Shown piece after piece: positions 47,794 to 56,006 of a stretch of DNA of 56,659 nt; position 1 is the first letter of the stretch; every line of letters starts with the position of its first letter. The position numbers and the translations under genes were made by a program. The DNA is from a virus. The stretch is taken from IMG/VR virus record IMGVR_UViG_3300010297_000006, positions 1 to 56,659 of that record; one strand, written 5' to 3'. Under the pieces are notes generated by a model. The model was not told the DNA's origin, searched no databases, and saw only the letters and a program-made list of their open reading frames with translations.

Positions 47794-49101
47794 TTGTTCA
47801 TTTATTTTAACATAAAAGTTTGGTATTGACTTTATGTTGTTATGATTGTGTATAAGGATCTCTTCCATGTCTTGATACATTAGTTTCATTTCTTCTATTG
47901 TAAAACTATCAATGTATTCTATTATTTCGCAAATACGTGCAAGTCTATCTTTATTTGATATTATATCGTCATAATCTTCTGGCCAGTATTTGTCAAATGT
48001 TTTAAAGCCCATGTCTTTTAGCATTTGTAAAACACCAGGTGCTCCACAAAGTAAAAACGGTCTATAACTTTTTATTGCGTTTAGAGTTTTTTCGCTAATG
48101 TTAGGCCACGGTTGTGTAACTCTGCTTTCTTGAACAATAGCACAAAAACTTTCAAAATAGGTATCTGTTGGATCGTGCGTAGTTCTTGCGTTTAAGCCAC
48201 TATCCTCAGGCTCAATACTATCATTTGCTCCTTTTTTAGCAGGATTGTTAACTGCAAAACTTAAAGGAACTTTTTCTTGTAAAATTGTATTACCTTCGAG
48301 TAAAATATTAGACAGTGCAGGATGTCGTAACTCAAACTCTTTCCAAGGAAACCACATTCTTCTTTTCATATCCTCGTTTGACATGCCATAATAAAAACTA
48401 ACATGATTTGTATCTAGCATATTTTTGCCTGCTAAAAATGCTGTGATAAAATGTCTGCTTGGATCATATCTCCATGCTCCACTCCAAAACTTTTTTACTA
48501 TTTTTTCAGGAAAAAACTCCGGAGGCATTTCTTCTCGATTTTGTATAAAGTTTTTTCTATCTCTTAACTTAACATGACATGTCCACCATTCTACAAATAA
48601 GTCCATAGATAGTAGTTTTATATTAGGATATTTAGGTTGATAATACTCCCAACATTTGTAATCTGTACAATAAACATTTACGTTGTTAAAATTGTGTTTA
48701 GTTGCCCATTCGTTTAGACTATCTAGTTCATATGCTCTAATGTCTTTAAGTTCTTCGGGTGCGTTATCTATTTTTAAAATGTGTGGTTGTTTATGTCCAT
48801 TAGGATTATATTTGTAATGTGTCAAAGGTTCATAAAAATAAAATCCGATTGTTTTTTCTTGCAAAATCTTTTTGTGTTGTTCTGAAATCAATAAACTATC
48901 TAAATGATCTATAGTATGAGTGCCATTAAACACTGCAATAGGATGAGTAGAATCAGTAATATTAGATTCTCTGATTAAATCAACAAGTTGATCTATGGTA
49001 CTGATATCTGTCATAGGTCTTCTTGTGCCTGTTTCTGATATAAGTTCGGGTAAAAGATTATTTTTTGGTCTAAAATAGATGCCCATAAACCAGTTTGTCA
49101 A
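47770..49101 (-). CDS. Glycosyltransferase-like protein with 'SEK...PF..G.P' C-terminal module, TTG start
   Basis: The 443 residues are read from a TTG at 49101 that follows AAAGGA at good spacing. The next in-frame ATG (five codons later) has no ribosome site. Near residues 336-356 a block NISEKTLNAIKSYRPFLLCG and then LKDMGFKTFDKYW resembles the C-terminal motif of exostosin-like or GT10-like sugar transferases, where the Glu-Lys pair contacts the nucleotide donor. Genes at 52327 and 54280 share this block. The N-terminal half is unlike any family I recognise. It is on the opposite strand to its neighbours and ends inside the SGNH-like gene. Confidence 0.55.
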   Translation of the reverse strand: MTNWFMGIYFRPKNNLLPELISETGTRRPMTDISTIDQLVDLIRESNITDSTHPIAVFNGTHTIDHLDSLLISEQHKKILQEKTIGFYFYEPLTHYKYNPNGHKQPHILKIDNAPEELKDIRAYELDSLNEWATKHNFNNVNVYCTDYKCWEYYQPKYPNIKLLSMDLFVEWWTCHVKLRDRKNFIQNREEMPPEFFPEKIVKKFWSGAWRYDPSRHFITAFLAGKNMLDTNHVSFYYGMSNEDMKRRMWFPWKEFELRHPALSNILLEGNTILQEKVPLSFAVNNPAKKGANDSIEPEDSGLNARTTHDPTDTYFESFCAIVQESRVTQPWPNISEKTLNAIKSYRPFLLCGAPGVLQMLKDMGFKTFDKYWPEDYDDIISNKDRLARICEIIEYIDSFTIEEMKLMYQDMEEILIHNHNNIKSIPNFYVKINEQLGEIIIE

Positions 49102-49134
49102 AATATAAAGTCCTTTAACATTAAATATATTAGA

Positions 49135-49142
49135 TATTTATA
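49135..49142 (-). promoter_or_regulatory. Exact T4-type late promoter on the minus strand
   Basis: TATAAATA on the minus strand lies 33 bases before the TTG start of the 443-residue gene, in the 51-base divergent gap. The AAAGGA ribosome site lies between. It suggests late expression for this minus-strand cassette, unlike the host-type promoter at the head of the island. Confidence 0.65.
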
Positions 49143-49152
49143 GGAACATCAA

Positions 49153-49941
49153 ATGGAGTTACACGATAACGGTTTACTTATTAATCCAGAAAGAATAAAC
49201 AAAACTATGAAGTTTATGTCTCAACGAGAACAAGACGATTATTACAGAGAATGTAAACGAAATCCTAGTTGGGAATGGGCTGGTGTAAATATTGAATATA
49301 AATTTAACGAATATGGACACAGAACAAAATCGGTTGCCGATTTGTCTCATGATTTTGTTTTAACATTTGGATGTAGTTATACCGAAGGTGTAGGATTACA
49401 CCACGATCAAACTTGGTCTTGGAAAATATCAAAATATTTAGAAACCGATGTGTATAATGCAGCAAATCAAGGTACCGGTTGTGATATTCAGTGCTATCAA
49501 GCATCACAATGGATTAAAAATAACTTTCCTATTCCTAAAATTGTTATAGTACAATGGCCAGCACATACACGCAAAAGTTTTATCTATCACAATAACAATG
49601 ATTATCGGTTCACTGATCGTGCAGAATCGAGAGATATAGACGGAACTTGGTATAGAAAAAGATATATCATGGACTACGGTGAGCTACATTTTGCTAATAG
49701 ATTATGGTTTGATCATTTTAACTTATTGTGGAAAAGCATGAATGTTCCTGTTTTAAATTTTTCATGGGAAATGGATCATGAACGTATATTAAATAGTCCA
49801 TATAGATTATGGGTTATTAGATGTAAAAATGGATCTATGAAAGCAAGAGACATGATGCATGACGGAAAAGAATGGCATCAAGAAACTGTAGAAAAGTTAA
49901 AAGGCTTGCTTTCGTTACCCGATTTCACGCATAAGATCTAG
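49153..49941 (+). CDS. SGNH-hydrolase-like protein (second of three)
   Basis: The 262 residues carry block I LTFGCSYTEGVGLHHDQTW with Ser75 as the predicted nucleophile, an AANQGTGCDI block near 97, and near the C-terminus DMMHDGKEWH, where Asp233 and His236 fit the DxxH pair. The N-terminal 65 residues are an extra region (FMSQREQDDYYRECKRNPSW). The 3' end overlaps the minus-strand amidinotransferase by 27 bases. An esterase or acyl-transfer role on a carbohydrate is inferred from family, not from substrate evidence. Confidence 0.6.
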   Translation: MELHDNGLLINPERINKTMKFMSQREQDDYYRECKRNPSWEWAGVNIEYKFNEYGHRTKSVADLSHDFVLTFGCSYTEGVGLHHDQTWSWKISKYLETDVYNAANQGTGCDIQCYQASQWIKNNFPIPKIVIVQWPAHTRKSFIYHNNNDYRFTDRAESRDIDGTWYRKRYIMDYGELHFANRLWFDHFNLLWKSMNVPVLNFSWEMDHERILNSPYRLWVIRCKNGSMKARDMMHDGKEWHQETVEKLKGLLSLPDFTHKI

Positions 49942-50922
49942 TGTGCAGCAATGGAAACAACCGCCTAATGTACGTGCGTGACGCAATGGCAACATAGCAC
50001 ACTCAATACCGTGTGCTTCTAGTGCTTTACGTGTAGGATCTTGATGTTCTTCTAATACAACTAGATTAGGATTAACACTAAACAAGTTTACATTCCAAGT
50101 CCAAATACTACTGTTGCATAGCCCTGGATAATGTCCTGCATCAACAGGATCCGGCGCCCAAATAATATCCCAATCCTTGAACGGACCAGGCAAAACATCT
50201 TTACTTTTAATTCTACTTGGATTAGCTAGTAATAGTCCTTCACGTAAAAATGCAATAGTGCTATCAATGTGCATATAACTGTAAACATTTTCAAGTGTAT
50301 GTACTTTTTTATCACCCCATTCTTGAAAATCATATCTAGGCTTATTGAGCCATTGATCTAAATAGGCAGCACCTGCTTTGTTTCCGCTATTACTTACTAG
50401 ATACAAAATGTCATCATTTGCACGAATAGCATTAGCAGCATCAAAGCAAGGCGCTACTTCAGTAAGTGCTAGTCGATCAGGATCGCCAACACAAGTTTCA
50501 TCGTAGAGGTCGTCATTATTATATTGAGGGCTTAGTTCTACGCCTCCAATGTGGGGTAGCATATGATGAAACTCTCTCCTTCTTGCTCGCAAACTCATCG
50601 GCGTTGCAAGAAATCCTTTTTTATGAACAAATACAGTATCACGAGGACAATAGTTGTAGTATTCAACATCAGGTGTACGTTTAGGTCTAACAACTTCAAC
50701 GCCTTCGCCTTCGAGAAAAGCAACAAACTTATCTAAATCTTCGTTGCTTTCTTCAACAACTTGATCAGGATATAGACCAGCCTTTACATCACTTACATCC
50801 TGTCTATCTGCATAGTTTATACAACGTAGACTTTTGTCCATTTCAGGAATACGGCAGTAGTCTGCAACGCCAACTAAAACCTTCTTTAATGGATCCCATT
50901 CATTTGAGCTATAAATATTCAT
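49915..50922 (-). CDS. Amidinotransferase (AGAT/StrB-like)
   Basis: The 335 residues match the amidinotransferase branch of the guanidino-modifying superfamily, close in length to StrB (about 347). Key residues are in place: PRDTVFV near 93, Asp161 in FDAANAIRA, His218 and Asp220 in YMHIDST, and the catalytic Cys325 in GGCFHCCT. These enzymes move the amidino group of arginine to an amine, giving guanidino compounds such as guanidinoacetate or guanidino-inositols. The acceptor here could be an amino sugar made by the neighbouring aminotransferase; that link is inference. The gene is a minus-strand insert between two SGNH-like genes and overlaps the 3' end of one of them. Confidence 0.85.
   Translation of the reverse strand: MNIYSSNEWDPLKKVLVGVADYCRIPEMDKSLRCINYADRQDVSDVKAGLYPDQVVEESNEDLDKFVAFLEGEGVEVVRPKRTPDVEYYNYCPRDTVFVHKKGFLATPMSLRARRREFHHMLPHIGGVELSPQYNNDDLYDETCVGDPDRLALTEVAPCFDAANAIRANDDILYLVSNSGNKAGAAYLDQWLNKPRYDFQEWGDKKVHTLENVYSYMHIDSTIAFLREGLLLANPSRIKSKDVLPGPFKDWDIIWAPDPVDAGHYPGLCNSSIWTWNVNLFSVNPNLVVLEEHQDPTRKALEAHGIECAMLPLRHARTLGGCFHCCTLDLMREIG
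50910..50917 (+). promoter_or_regulatory. Exact T4-type late promoter inside the amidinotransferase start
   Basis: TATAAATA on the plus strand lies 25 bases before the ATG at 50943 and within the first codons of the divergent amidinotransferase gene. A TAAGG ribosome site follows. It would drive the third SGNH-like gene. Confidence 0.65.
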
Positions 50923-50942
50923 ACTATATTTAAGGACATTAT

Positions 50943-51752
50943 ATGAGTAGATTATTCACTTTTGGTTGTAGTTTTACAAGTTACATGTGGCCAACATGGG
51001 CAAACATTATTGCATATGATAAAGAGTTAGAACTTTACAATTTTGGTTTAGCAGGCTTAGGTAATGTAGGAATACAACACAGAATACTCGAAGCTGATAT
51101 AAAACACAAGTTTACACCAGACGATAAAATAATGATATTGTGGAGTAGTTTTAGTCGTGAGGATAGATTTGACAATGGAATGTGGAAAGCTCATGGAAGT
51201 GTTTTTAACACAGGTAGTCCTTACAATAATAGAACATGGCTAACAAATCATTGGAGTATGCAAAACGATTTAGTTAAAAATATGACGTCAATTATATATG
51301 TAAATAAACTGTATAAAGATAATATTATATGGCAAGGACACAGCTTTACACCTTATACAAATGAGGCAGCTATATTTTTTGATCATTCTGAACAATGGGA
51401 CATGTTAAAGCATTTTTATGAAAAAGAACTTCCAGAAATCAGTTGGCATATGTTTGAAACTAACTTACCGTTTGGAAAATTACAAGATAGTCATCCTGAT
51501 ATAAAAGGCCATATGCAAAAAGTCAAAGATTGGATTTATCCGTCACTGGGATGGAAAATAAGAGAAAAAACACTTGACAGATTTACTTTATTTTCAAACA
51601 TGATTGAAGATTTTGTTATAGAAAATGATATAGTAACAAATCTTGACCCAGTTTATAATTATATACATAACAACTTGTATTTGAGATCTGACTTCAAAGA
51701 TTTAAAAAAATATTCAAGAAACAGGTATATCCTTGAAGATATAGTTATTTGA
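50943..51752 (+). CDS. SGNH-hydrolase-like protein (third of three)
   Basis: The 269 residues begin almost at once with block I, FTFGCSFTSYMWPTWANII, Ser10 being the predicted nucleophile. An NFGLAGLGNVGI block follows near 33, and a DSHPDIKGH block near 182 fits the Asp-His pair. The family acts on ester-linked groups. An exact late promoter and ribosome site precede it. Its last 39 bases overlap the 3' end of the minus-strand aminotransferase. It is clearly related in plan to the genes at 47035 and 49153 but diverged outside the catalytic blocks. Confidence 0.6.
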   Translation: MSRLFTFGCSFTSYMWPTWANIIAYDKELELYNFGLAGLGNVGIQHRILEADIKHKFTPDDKIMILWSSFSREDRFDNGMWKAHGSVFNTGSPYNNRTWLTNHWSMQNDLVKNMTSIIYVNKLYKDNIIWQGHSFTPYTNEAAIFFDHSEQWDMLKHFYEKELPEISWHMFETNLPFGKLQDSHPDIKGHMQKVKDWIYPSLGWKIREKTLDRFTLFSNMIEDFVIENDIVTNLDPVYNYIHNNLYLRSDFKDLKKYSRNRYILEDIVI

Positions 51753-52316
51753 TATATCAGGATAATCTTTCCAAGACCAAATTTTTGGAGTACGTTGTAT
51801 AGCATCTGGCAGTTTGTCTAACCCAAGTTGTGCAGTTTCTGGAGTTAAGTAGTAATGGTATCCCATACTAGTTATTTTTTGTTCAGGCCAAGGAGCATTT
51901 CTGTGTCTACCGTCATATCCCATTTTTAATAAGTTCGCACAATCTACTACATTATCGCATAATATCATGCCTGCTCTACCTAAACTTAAATGTTTTTTGT
52001 ATTGAAAACTTATACACATAAGTGTGCCAGGAATATAACTATTTTGCCTCCAAAGTGTAGCAGCATCAATAATATTAGTGTTTGATAGTTTATAATACTC
52101 AGTCCATTGCTCTCTGTTAAAACTAAAACTTATATCTAGTTTTTTAAGAGTTAAAGGAATACTTAGGTATGTATGGTTTGGAACAGTGGTTTTTTTGATT
52201 TTTTTATACCGTAAACATAACTCTATAGCATGAGTACAACAGTCTGTGCTTACTGCACACGGCGCTCCAAAAAAGTCTGCAATCGCATTTTCAAACTCAT
52301 TAACTATTTCAAACAT
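51714..52316 (-). CDS. Shortened DegT/DnrJ/EryC1-type aminotransferase
   Basis: This PLP-dependent sugar aminotransferase family normally has about 370 residues, but the gene gives only 200. The conserved blocks remain in order: FENAIADFFGAPCAVSTDCC, then VPNHTYLSIPLTL, Asp84 in IIDAATLW (PLP ring contact), SFQYKKHLSLGRAGM with Lys108 as the probable Schiff-base lysine, and GYHYYLTPETAQLGLDKLP near 165. The small C-terminal domain and part of the middle are missing. Such enzymes put an amino group on keto-sugars. Whether this short form is active is uncertain. It overlaps the SGNH-like gene tail to tail. Confidence 0.65.
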   Translation of the reverse strand: MFEIVNEFENAIADFFGAPCAVSTDCCTHAIELCLRYKKIKKTTVPNHTYLSIPLTLKKLDISFSFNREQWTEYYKLSNTNIIDAATLWRQNSYIPGTLMCISFQYKKHLSLGRAGMILCDNVVDCANLLKMGYDGRHRNAPWPEQKITSMGYHYYLTPETAQLGLDKLPDAIQRTPKIWSWKDYPDISNNYIFKDIPVS

Positions 52317-52321
52317 AAGTA

Positions 52322-52329
52322 TATTTATG
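52322..52329 (-). promoter_or_regulatory. Late-like motif before the aminotransferase
   Basis: CATAAATA on the minus strand lies only five bases before the aminotransferase ATG, so a transcript would be nearly leaderless. It also contains the ATG of the divergent gene on the other strand. Low weight. Confidence 0.2.
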
Positions 52330-53388
52330 TATGAGTTAAAATACCATCAAAATAATGGAACACATGTTTTTTATGCTTGGGGACCTAATACACCTGAACA
52401 AGTAATGAAATGTATTGATAATCCACAAACAAAAGAAATTATTATTATTGCTCCTGAAGAATGGGAACCTGTTCTTTTAGGAGGCTCTTCGTCGGCAGTT
52501 TACAAAACATTAGAGTATGCAAAACTAAAAAATATAAAAGTTACATCTTACTATGGAGCATGTACTGATAAACGTTTAAACTTTAGATATAAACACATTG
52601 ATTTTGATATAAAACATTGGGAGAATTATTTTGCACATAGACTTGCATTTAGAAACAAGCATGGTGTATATCCTATCAAACCTGATCCAACAAAACTTGA
52701 TAAACATTTTGTAAGCCTAAACGGCAGACCTCATTGGTGGAGGAGTATGTTTATAGACAAGTTGTATGGTGAAGGTTTATTTGACTATGGTTATATAAGT
52801 TGGCATGAGTTTGATTATGAAGATTACCAATCTTTATGGGATTTTAAATATTGGGAGCCAAAAAATCTTAATTTTGACAAAAAGTTTCATCAAAGTAACG
52901 GAATGTGTGATATATTTGTACCGCCTAATGAGTTTGCTAATAGTGTTTTCAGTGTTATCAGTGAAAGCAATTTAGACTGTTTGTTTATAACTGAAAAAAC
53001 TTATAAAGCAATATACCATCAACGGCCTTTTTTAATATGGGGAGCACCATATTCTAATATGTATTTAAACAATATAGGATTTAAACTTTTTGATAATATT
53101 ATTGATTATAAGTTTGATAAAGAAATACACGATGAAAAAAGATGTGATATGTTTATAAAACAAGTACGTGATCTTTGTTTGATAGATAAACACGAATTAT
53201 ATAATGTTACTAAAGATATTGCTGAGTATAACTTTGAAGTTTATTTAGACCATTTAAAAACTAAACGGTTTGTTCCAGAAGGCTTTGAAAGTTTTTGTAA
53301 AAATAATACAGATGTTCACAAACAGTTGCAAACTTATTTGGAATGTGTAAATAGTTATGAACCACTAATGGAGTTTTTAAAAAGTTAA
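52327..53388 (+). CDS. Glycosyltransferase-like protein with 'TEK...PF..G.P' C-terminal module
   Basis: I chose ATG 52327 (MYELKYHQNN), which leaves the divergent gene free; upstream frame from 52246 would run antisense through it. The 353 residues include FVSLNGRPHWWRSMF near 125 and, near 220-241, FITEKTYKAIYHQRPFLIWG followed by NIGFKLFDNIIDY. This is the same C-terminal block as in the genes at 47770 and 54280, and resembles exostosin-like or GT10-like sugar transferases. No signal peptide is seen, so it acts in the cytoplasm. Donor and acceptor are unknown. The epimerase follows after one base. Confidence 0.55.
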   Translation: MYELKYHQNNGTHVFYAWGPNTPEQVMKCIDNPQTKEIIIIAPEEWEPVLLGGSSSAVYKTLEYAKLKNIKVTSYYGACTDKRLNFRYKHIDFDIKHWENYFAHRLAFRNKHGVYPIKPDPTKLDKHFVSLNGRPHWWRSMFIDKLYGEGLFDYGYISWHEFDYEDYQSLWDFKYWEPKNLNFDKKFHQSNGMCDIFVPPNEFANSVFSVISESNLDCLFITEKTYKAIYHQRPFLIWGAPYSNMYLNNIGFKLFDNIIDYKFDKEIHDEKRCDMFIKQVRDLCLIDKHELYNVTKDIAEYNFEVYLDHLKTKRFVPEGFESFCKNNTDVHKQLQTYLECVNSYEPLMEFLKS

Positions 53389-53389
53389 C

Positions 53390-54301
53390 ATGAGAATATT
53401 ATTGACAGGATCGAGCGGATTTATCGGACAACATTTACTACCAAGACTTAAAACAATAGGTGAAGTATTTGAACTGAAAAGTGATTTAACACATCACACA
53501 GGTGTACAACAAGAAGTTAAAGAAATCAAACCTGATATTGTTGTTCACTTGGCTGCAAGAACCGAAGTGCAAAAAAGTTTTTATGAACAGGTAAGTTTCA
53601 GCGAAGTAAACTATGTAGGAACAGTAAATCTTATTGAAGCCTGTAGAGCAGTTGATCCTATGCCGTACTTTGTGTTTGCAAGCACAATGGAAGTCTATGG
53701 TTGGCAACCTATTAGTGACGAAGTAGAAGTAACAGGTACATATGTAAATAGTGTAGCATTTGATGAGAATACTATTCCTCATCCTAATGCTCCATATGCA
53801 GTTGCAAAATATGGTTGTGAAAAATACTTAGAGTATGCAGAACGAGCATACGGGTTGAACTGGGCAAGTTTTAGACAAACAAATGCGTATGGTCGTAAAG
53901 ATAACGACTTTTTTGTAACTGAACAGATTATTAGTCAAATGCTTAAAGGTGATACTTGCAACCTAGGTTATAGTGAACCTTATAGAAACTTTATCTATAT
54001 TGAAGATTTGCTTGATGCATGGATGGCAGTTATTACTAATGGCGATAAAGTTAAAGGAAATATATTTACTATTGGGCCAGACGATCCCCGCAAAATTAGA
54101 CATTGTGCAGAATATATTGCTGAAAAACTTGATTGGAATGGACAAATCAACTGGGATACAAAAGATCCACGACATGGAGAGATTTGGTGGCTAAACAGTA
54201 ACCACAATAAAATCACCGAAGTTACAGGATGGGCACCTAAAATTACCTATGAAGAAGGAATAGATAGGACCATTCACCATTGGAAACAAATAATAAAATA
54301 A
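53390..54301 (+). CDS. NAD-dependent epimerase/dehydratase (extended SDR)
   Basis: The 303 residues form a typical sugar-nucleotide epimerase or dehydratase. The NAD-binding GSSGFIG lies near residue 7, VHLAARTEV near 54, FASTMEVYG near 103 with the catalytic Ser/Thr, and YAVAK near 136 with Tyr136 and Lys140 as the catalytic pair. RQTNAYGRKDN follows near 163. It probably changes a UDP- or GDP-linked sugar, supplying donors to the nearby transferases. Family cannot be narrowed by eye. It follows the glycosyltransferase-like gene by one base and overlaps the next by 22. Confidence 0.88.
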   Translation: MRILLTGSSGFIGQHLLPRLKTIGEVFELKSDLTHHTGVQQEVKEIKPDIVVHLAARTEVQKSFYEQVSFSEVNYVGTVNLIEACRAVDPMPYFVFASTMEVYGWQPISDEVEVTGTYVNSVAFDENTIPHPNAPYAVAKYGCEKYLEYAERAYGLNWASFRQTNAYGRKDNDFFVTEQIISQMLKGDTCNLGYSEPYRNFIYIEDLLDAWMAVITNGDKVKGNIFTIGPDDPRKIRHCAEYIAEKLDWNGQINWDTKDPRHGEIWWLNSNHNKITEVTGWAPKITYEEGIDRTIHHWKQIIK

Positions 54302-55410
54302 ACTATTGCGATGTAAAACACACAAGATACATTGAACCGTTTAACTTACACACCAAAAAATATAGTGAGTGGTTAGCTAATCCTAGTGGCAAATATTTTT
54401 TTATAGTTCCTATTGCAAATATATTCAACTGTGAAGATAAAATACAAGAAGCAAAAAACAATAAAGATGTTTATGTATTGTTTTCTGATGTTTTAGAAGG
54501 ATATGCACTAAGATATTTTCCAGATCTTTATGAATGCACACAAAAATACGATTGTATAAACAAAATATATTTTGCTACAGGATTATATCAAGCAGAAGCT
54601 GAATATAATCGTTGGTTACGTGAAAAAAAACTTAAAAAAACATTTCAAGTATTTTATTATCCCGAATGGTATCATAGAGTATACGACAACTATTATGATC
54701 AGCCATTAGATAATATACCTTATACAAAAGACTATGTATATTGTTGTTTAAACAATCGTCCTCGAGCGCATCGTATGCAAACTGTTGCTTATCTAAATCA
54801 CTTAAACTTGTTACGACCTAACATAGGTAAGGTAAGCTGTTTAGATAATCATTATGAAAAAGATACAAACAAACTTACACCTGAACAACTATTGTTTCCT
54901 TATAGTCATAACTATTCAGACAAACATAAACAGATTTTAAAAACACAACAAACAGAGTTATGGAAAAAACTACCTTTAAATATCGATACAGAGGATTTTT
55001 CAGCAGGTTGTAGACCTCATGATTATAATCCAGGAATATATAACGATTGTTTTTTTAATATAGTTACTGAAACTCATTATCATACTGTACATCAAAAACA
55101 TTATCATATATTCCTTAGTGAAAAAATGTGGAAACCTATAGTATGCAAACAAGCATTTATAGTAATAGGTCCAAAAAATACACTTCAATACCTAAAAAAA
55201 CTTGGCTTTAAAACATTTTCGTGTATAATAAACGAAAGCTATGATTCAGAAGATGAAAGCACTCGATTGTTTAGTGCAATCGATGCATTAAATGAAGCAC
55301 AACAAAAATATAGTGTTGCAGAAATGAATAGTATGACTAAACAAATAAGAAAACACAATCTAAAACACTTTATCAAGATACAAAAAAGTATGGTTAAAAC
55401 ATGCTGGTAG
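54280..55410 (+). CDS. Glycosyltransferase-like protein with 'SEK...' C-terminal module, TTG start
   Basis: The 376 residues start at TTG 54280, ten bases after AGGA, inside the epimerase gene; no near ATG is available. A block near residue 278, FLSEKMWKPIVCKQAFIVIG, followed by YLKKLGFKTFSCIINESYD, is the same module as in the genes at 47770 and 52327. CCLNNRPRAHRMQTVAYL near 155 may be another conserved part (NxRxHR-type). A cytoplasmic sugar transferase is inferred. It overlaps the methyltransferase-like gene by ten bases. Confidence 0.55.
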   Translation: METNNKINYCDVKHTRYIEPFNLHTKKYSEWLANPSGKYFFIVPIANIFNCEDKIQEAKNNKDVYVLFSDVLEGYALRYFPDLYECTQKYDCINKIYFATGLYQAEAEYNRWLREKKLKKTFQVFYYPEWYHRVYDNYYDQPLDNIPYTKDYVYCCLNNRPRAHRMQTVAYLNHLNLLRPNIGKVSCLDNHYEKDTNKLTPEQLLFPYSHNYSDKHKQILKTQQTELWKKLPLNIDTEDFSAGCRPHDYNPGIYNDCFFNIVTETHYHTVHQKHYHIFLSEKMWKPIVCKQAFIVIGPKNTLQYLKKLGFKTFSCIINESYDSEDESTRLFSAIDALNEAQQKYSVAEMNSMTKQIRKHNLKHFIKIQKSMVKTCW

Positions 55411-56006
55411 ATTTAGATGATGTAGCATTTTGGATGGATGCAATACGCAACAGTGAAAATCACTTTGGTGTACTTGAAAGTTTTTGGAAAGGACAACTCA
55501 AAAGCAAAGTATGGCTTGTAAACCAGTTATCTAAACATGTACCCGACAAACCTCTCAATATAGTAATACATGGCGGCTGGAATGGCGTGCTTGCAAGTTT
55601 GTTATTTAACAGCAATATGAAAATAAATGACATTCGCAGTGTAGACATTGATTCAAGTTGCGTAGAAACTGCAAATATGATTTGTAAAAGACAAGAAATG
55701 TTAGGCAAGTTTAATGCTATTACTGCTGATATGTGTGAATATGAATATGAGTTTGATCCTGATGTTGTTATCAATACAAGCACAGAACATATTAGTCAAG
55801 AACAGTATGATAAATGGTTATCTAAAGTGCCTTCGACTAGTTTAATAGTTCTACAAAGCAATAACTATTATGACTTGCCTGAACACATTAGATGCTTTGC
55901 CAATGTAGTAGATTTTTATGAACATAGTAAACTTAGATATATAAAACAGCATGACACTTTAGAACTGCCTTTATACAATCGATTCCTTTTGATTGGAGAA
56001 AAATGA
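55401..56006 (+). CDS. SAM-dependent methyltransferase-like protein
   Basis: The 201 residues resemble a class I methyltransferase: LNIVIHGGWNGVLASLLF near 52 for SAM binding, IRSVDIDSSCVETANM near 75, AITADMCEYEYEFDP near 103 and VVINTSTEHI near 121. The glycine loop is G-G-W-N-G rather than the classic GxGxG, as in a family found in marine phages. It lies between a glycosyltransferase-like gene (ten-base overlap) and a radical SAM gene (ATGA). It may methylate a sugar or protein; the substrate is unknown. Confidence 0.55.
   Translation: MLVDLDDVAFWMDAIRNSENHFGVLESFWKGQLKSKVWLVNQLSKHVPDKPLNIVIHGGWNGVLASLLFNSNMKINDIRSVDIDSSCVETANMICKRQEMLGKFNAITADMCEYEYEFDPDVVINTSTEHISQEQYDKWLSKVPSTSLIVLQSNNYYDLPEHIRCFANVVDFYEHSKLRYIKQHDTLELPLYNRFLLIGEK

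Noticed and set aside
52246-52326. Possible N-terminal extension of the transferase-like gene at 52327
   Set aside because: It would run antisense through the start of the aminotransferase and has no ribosome site.
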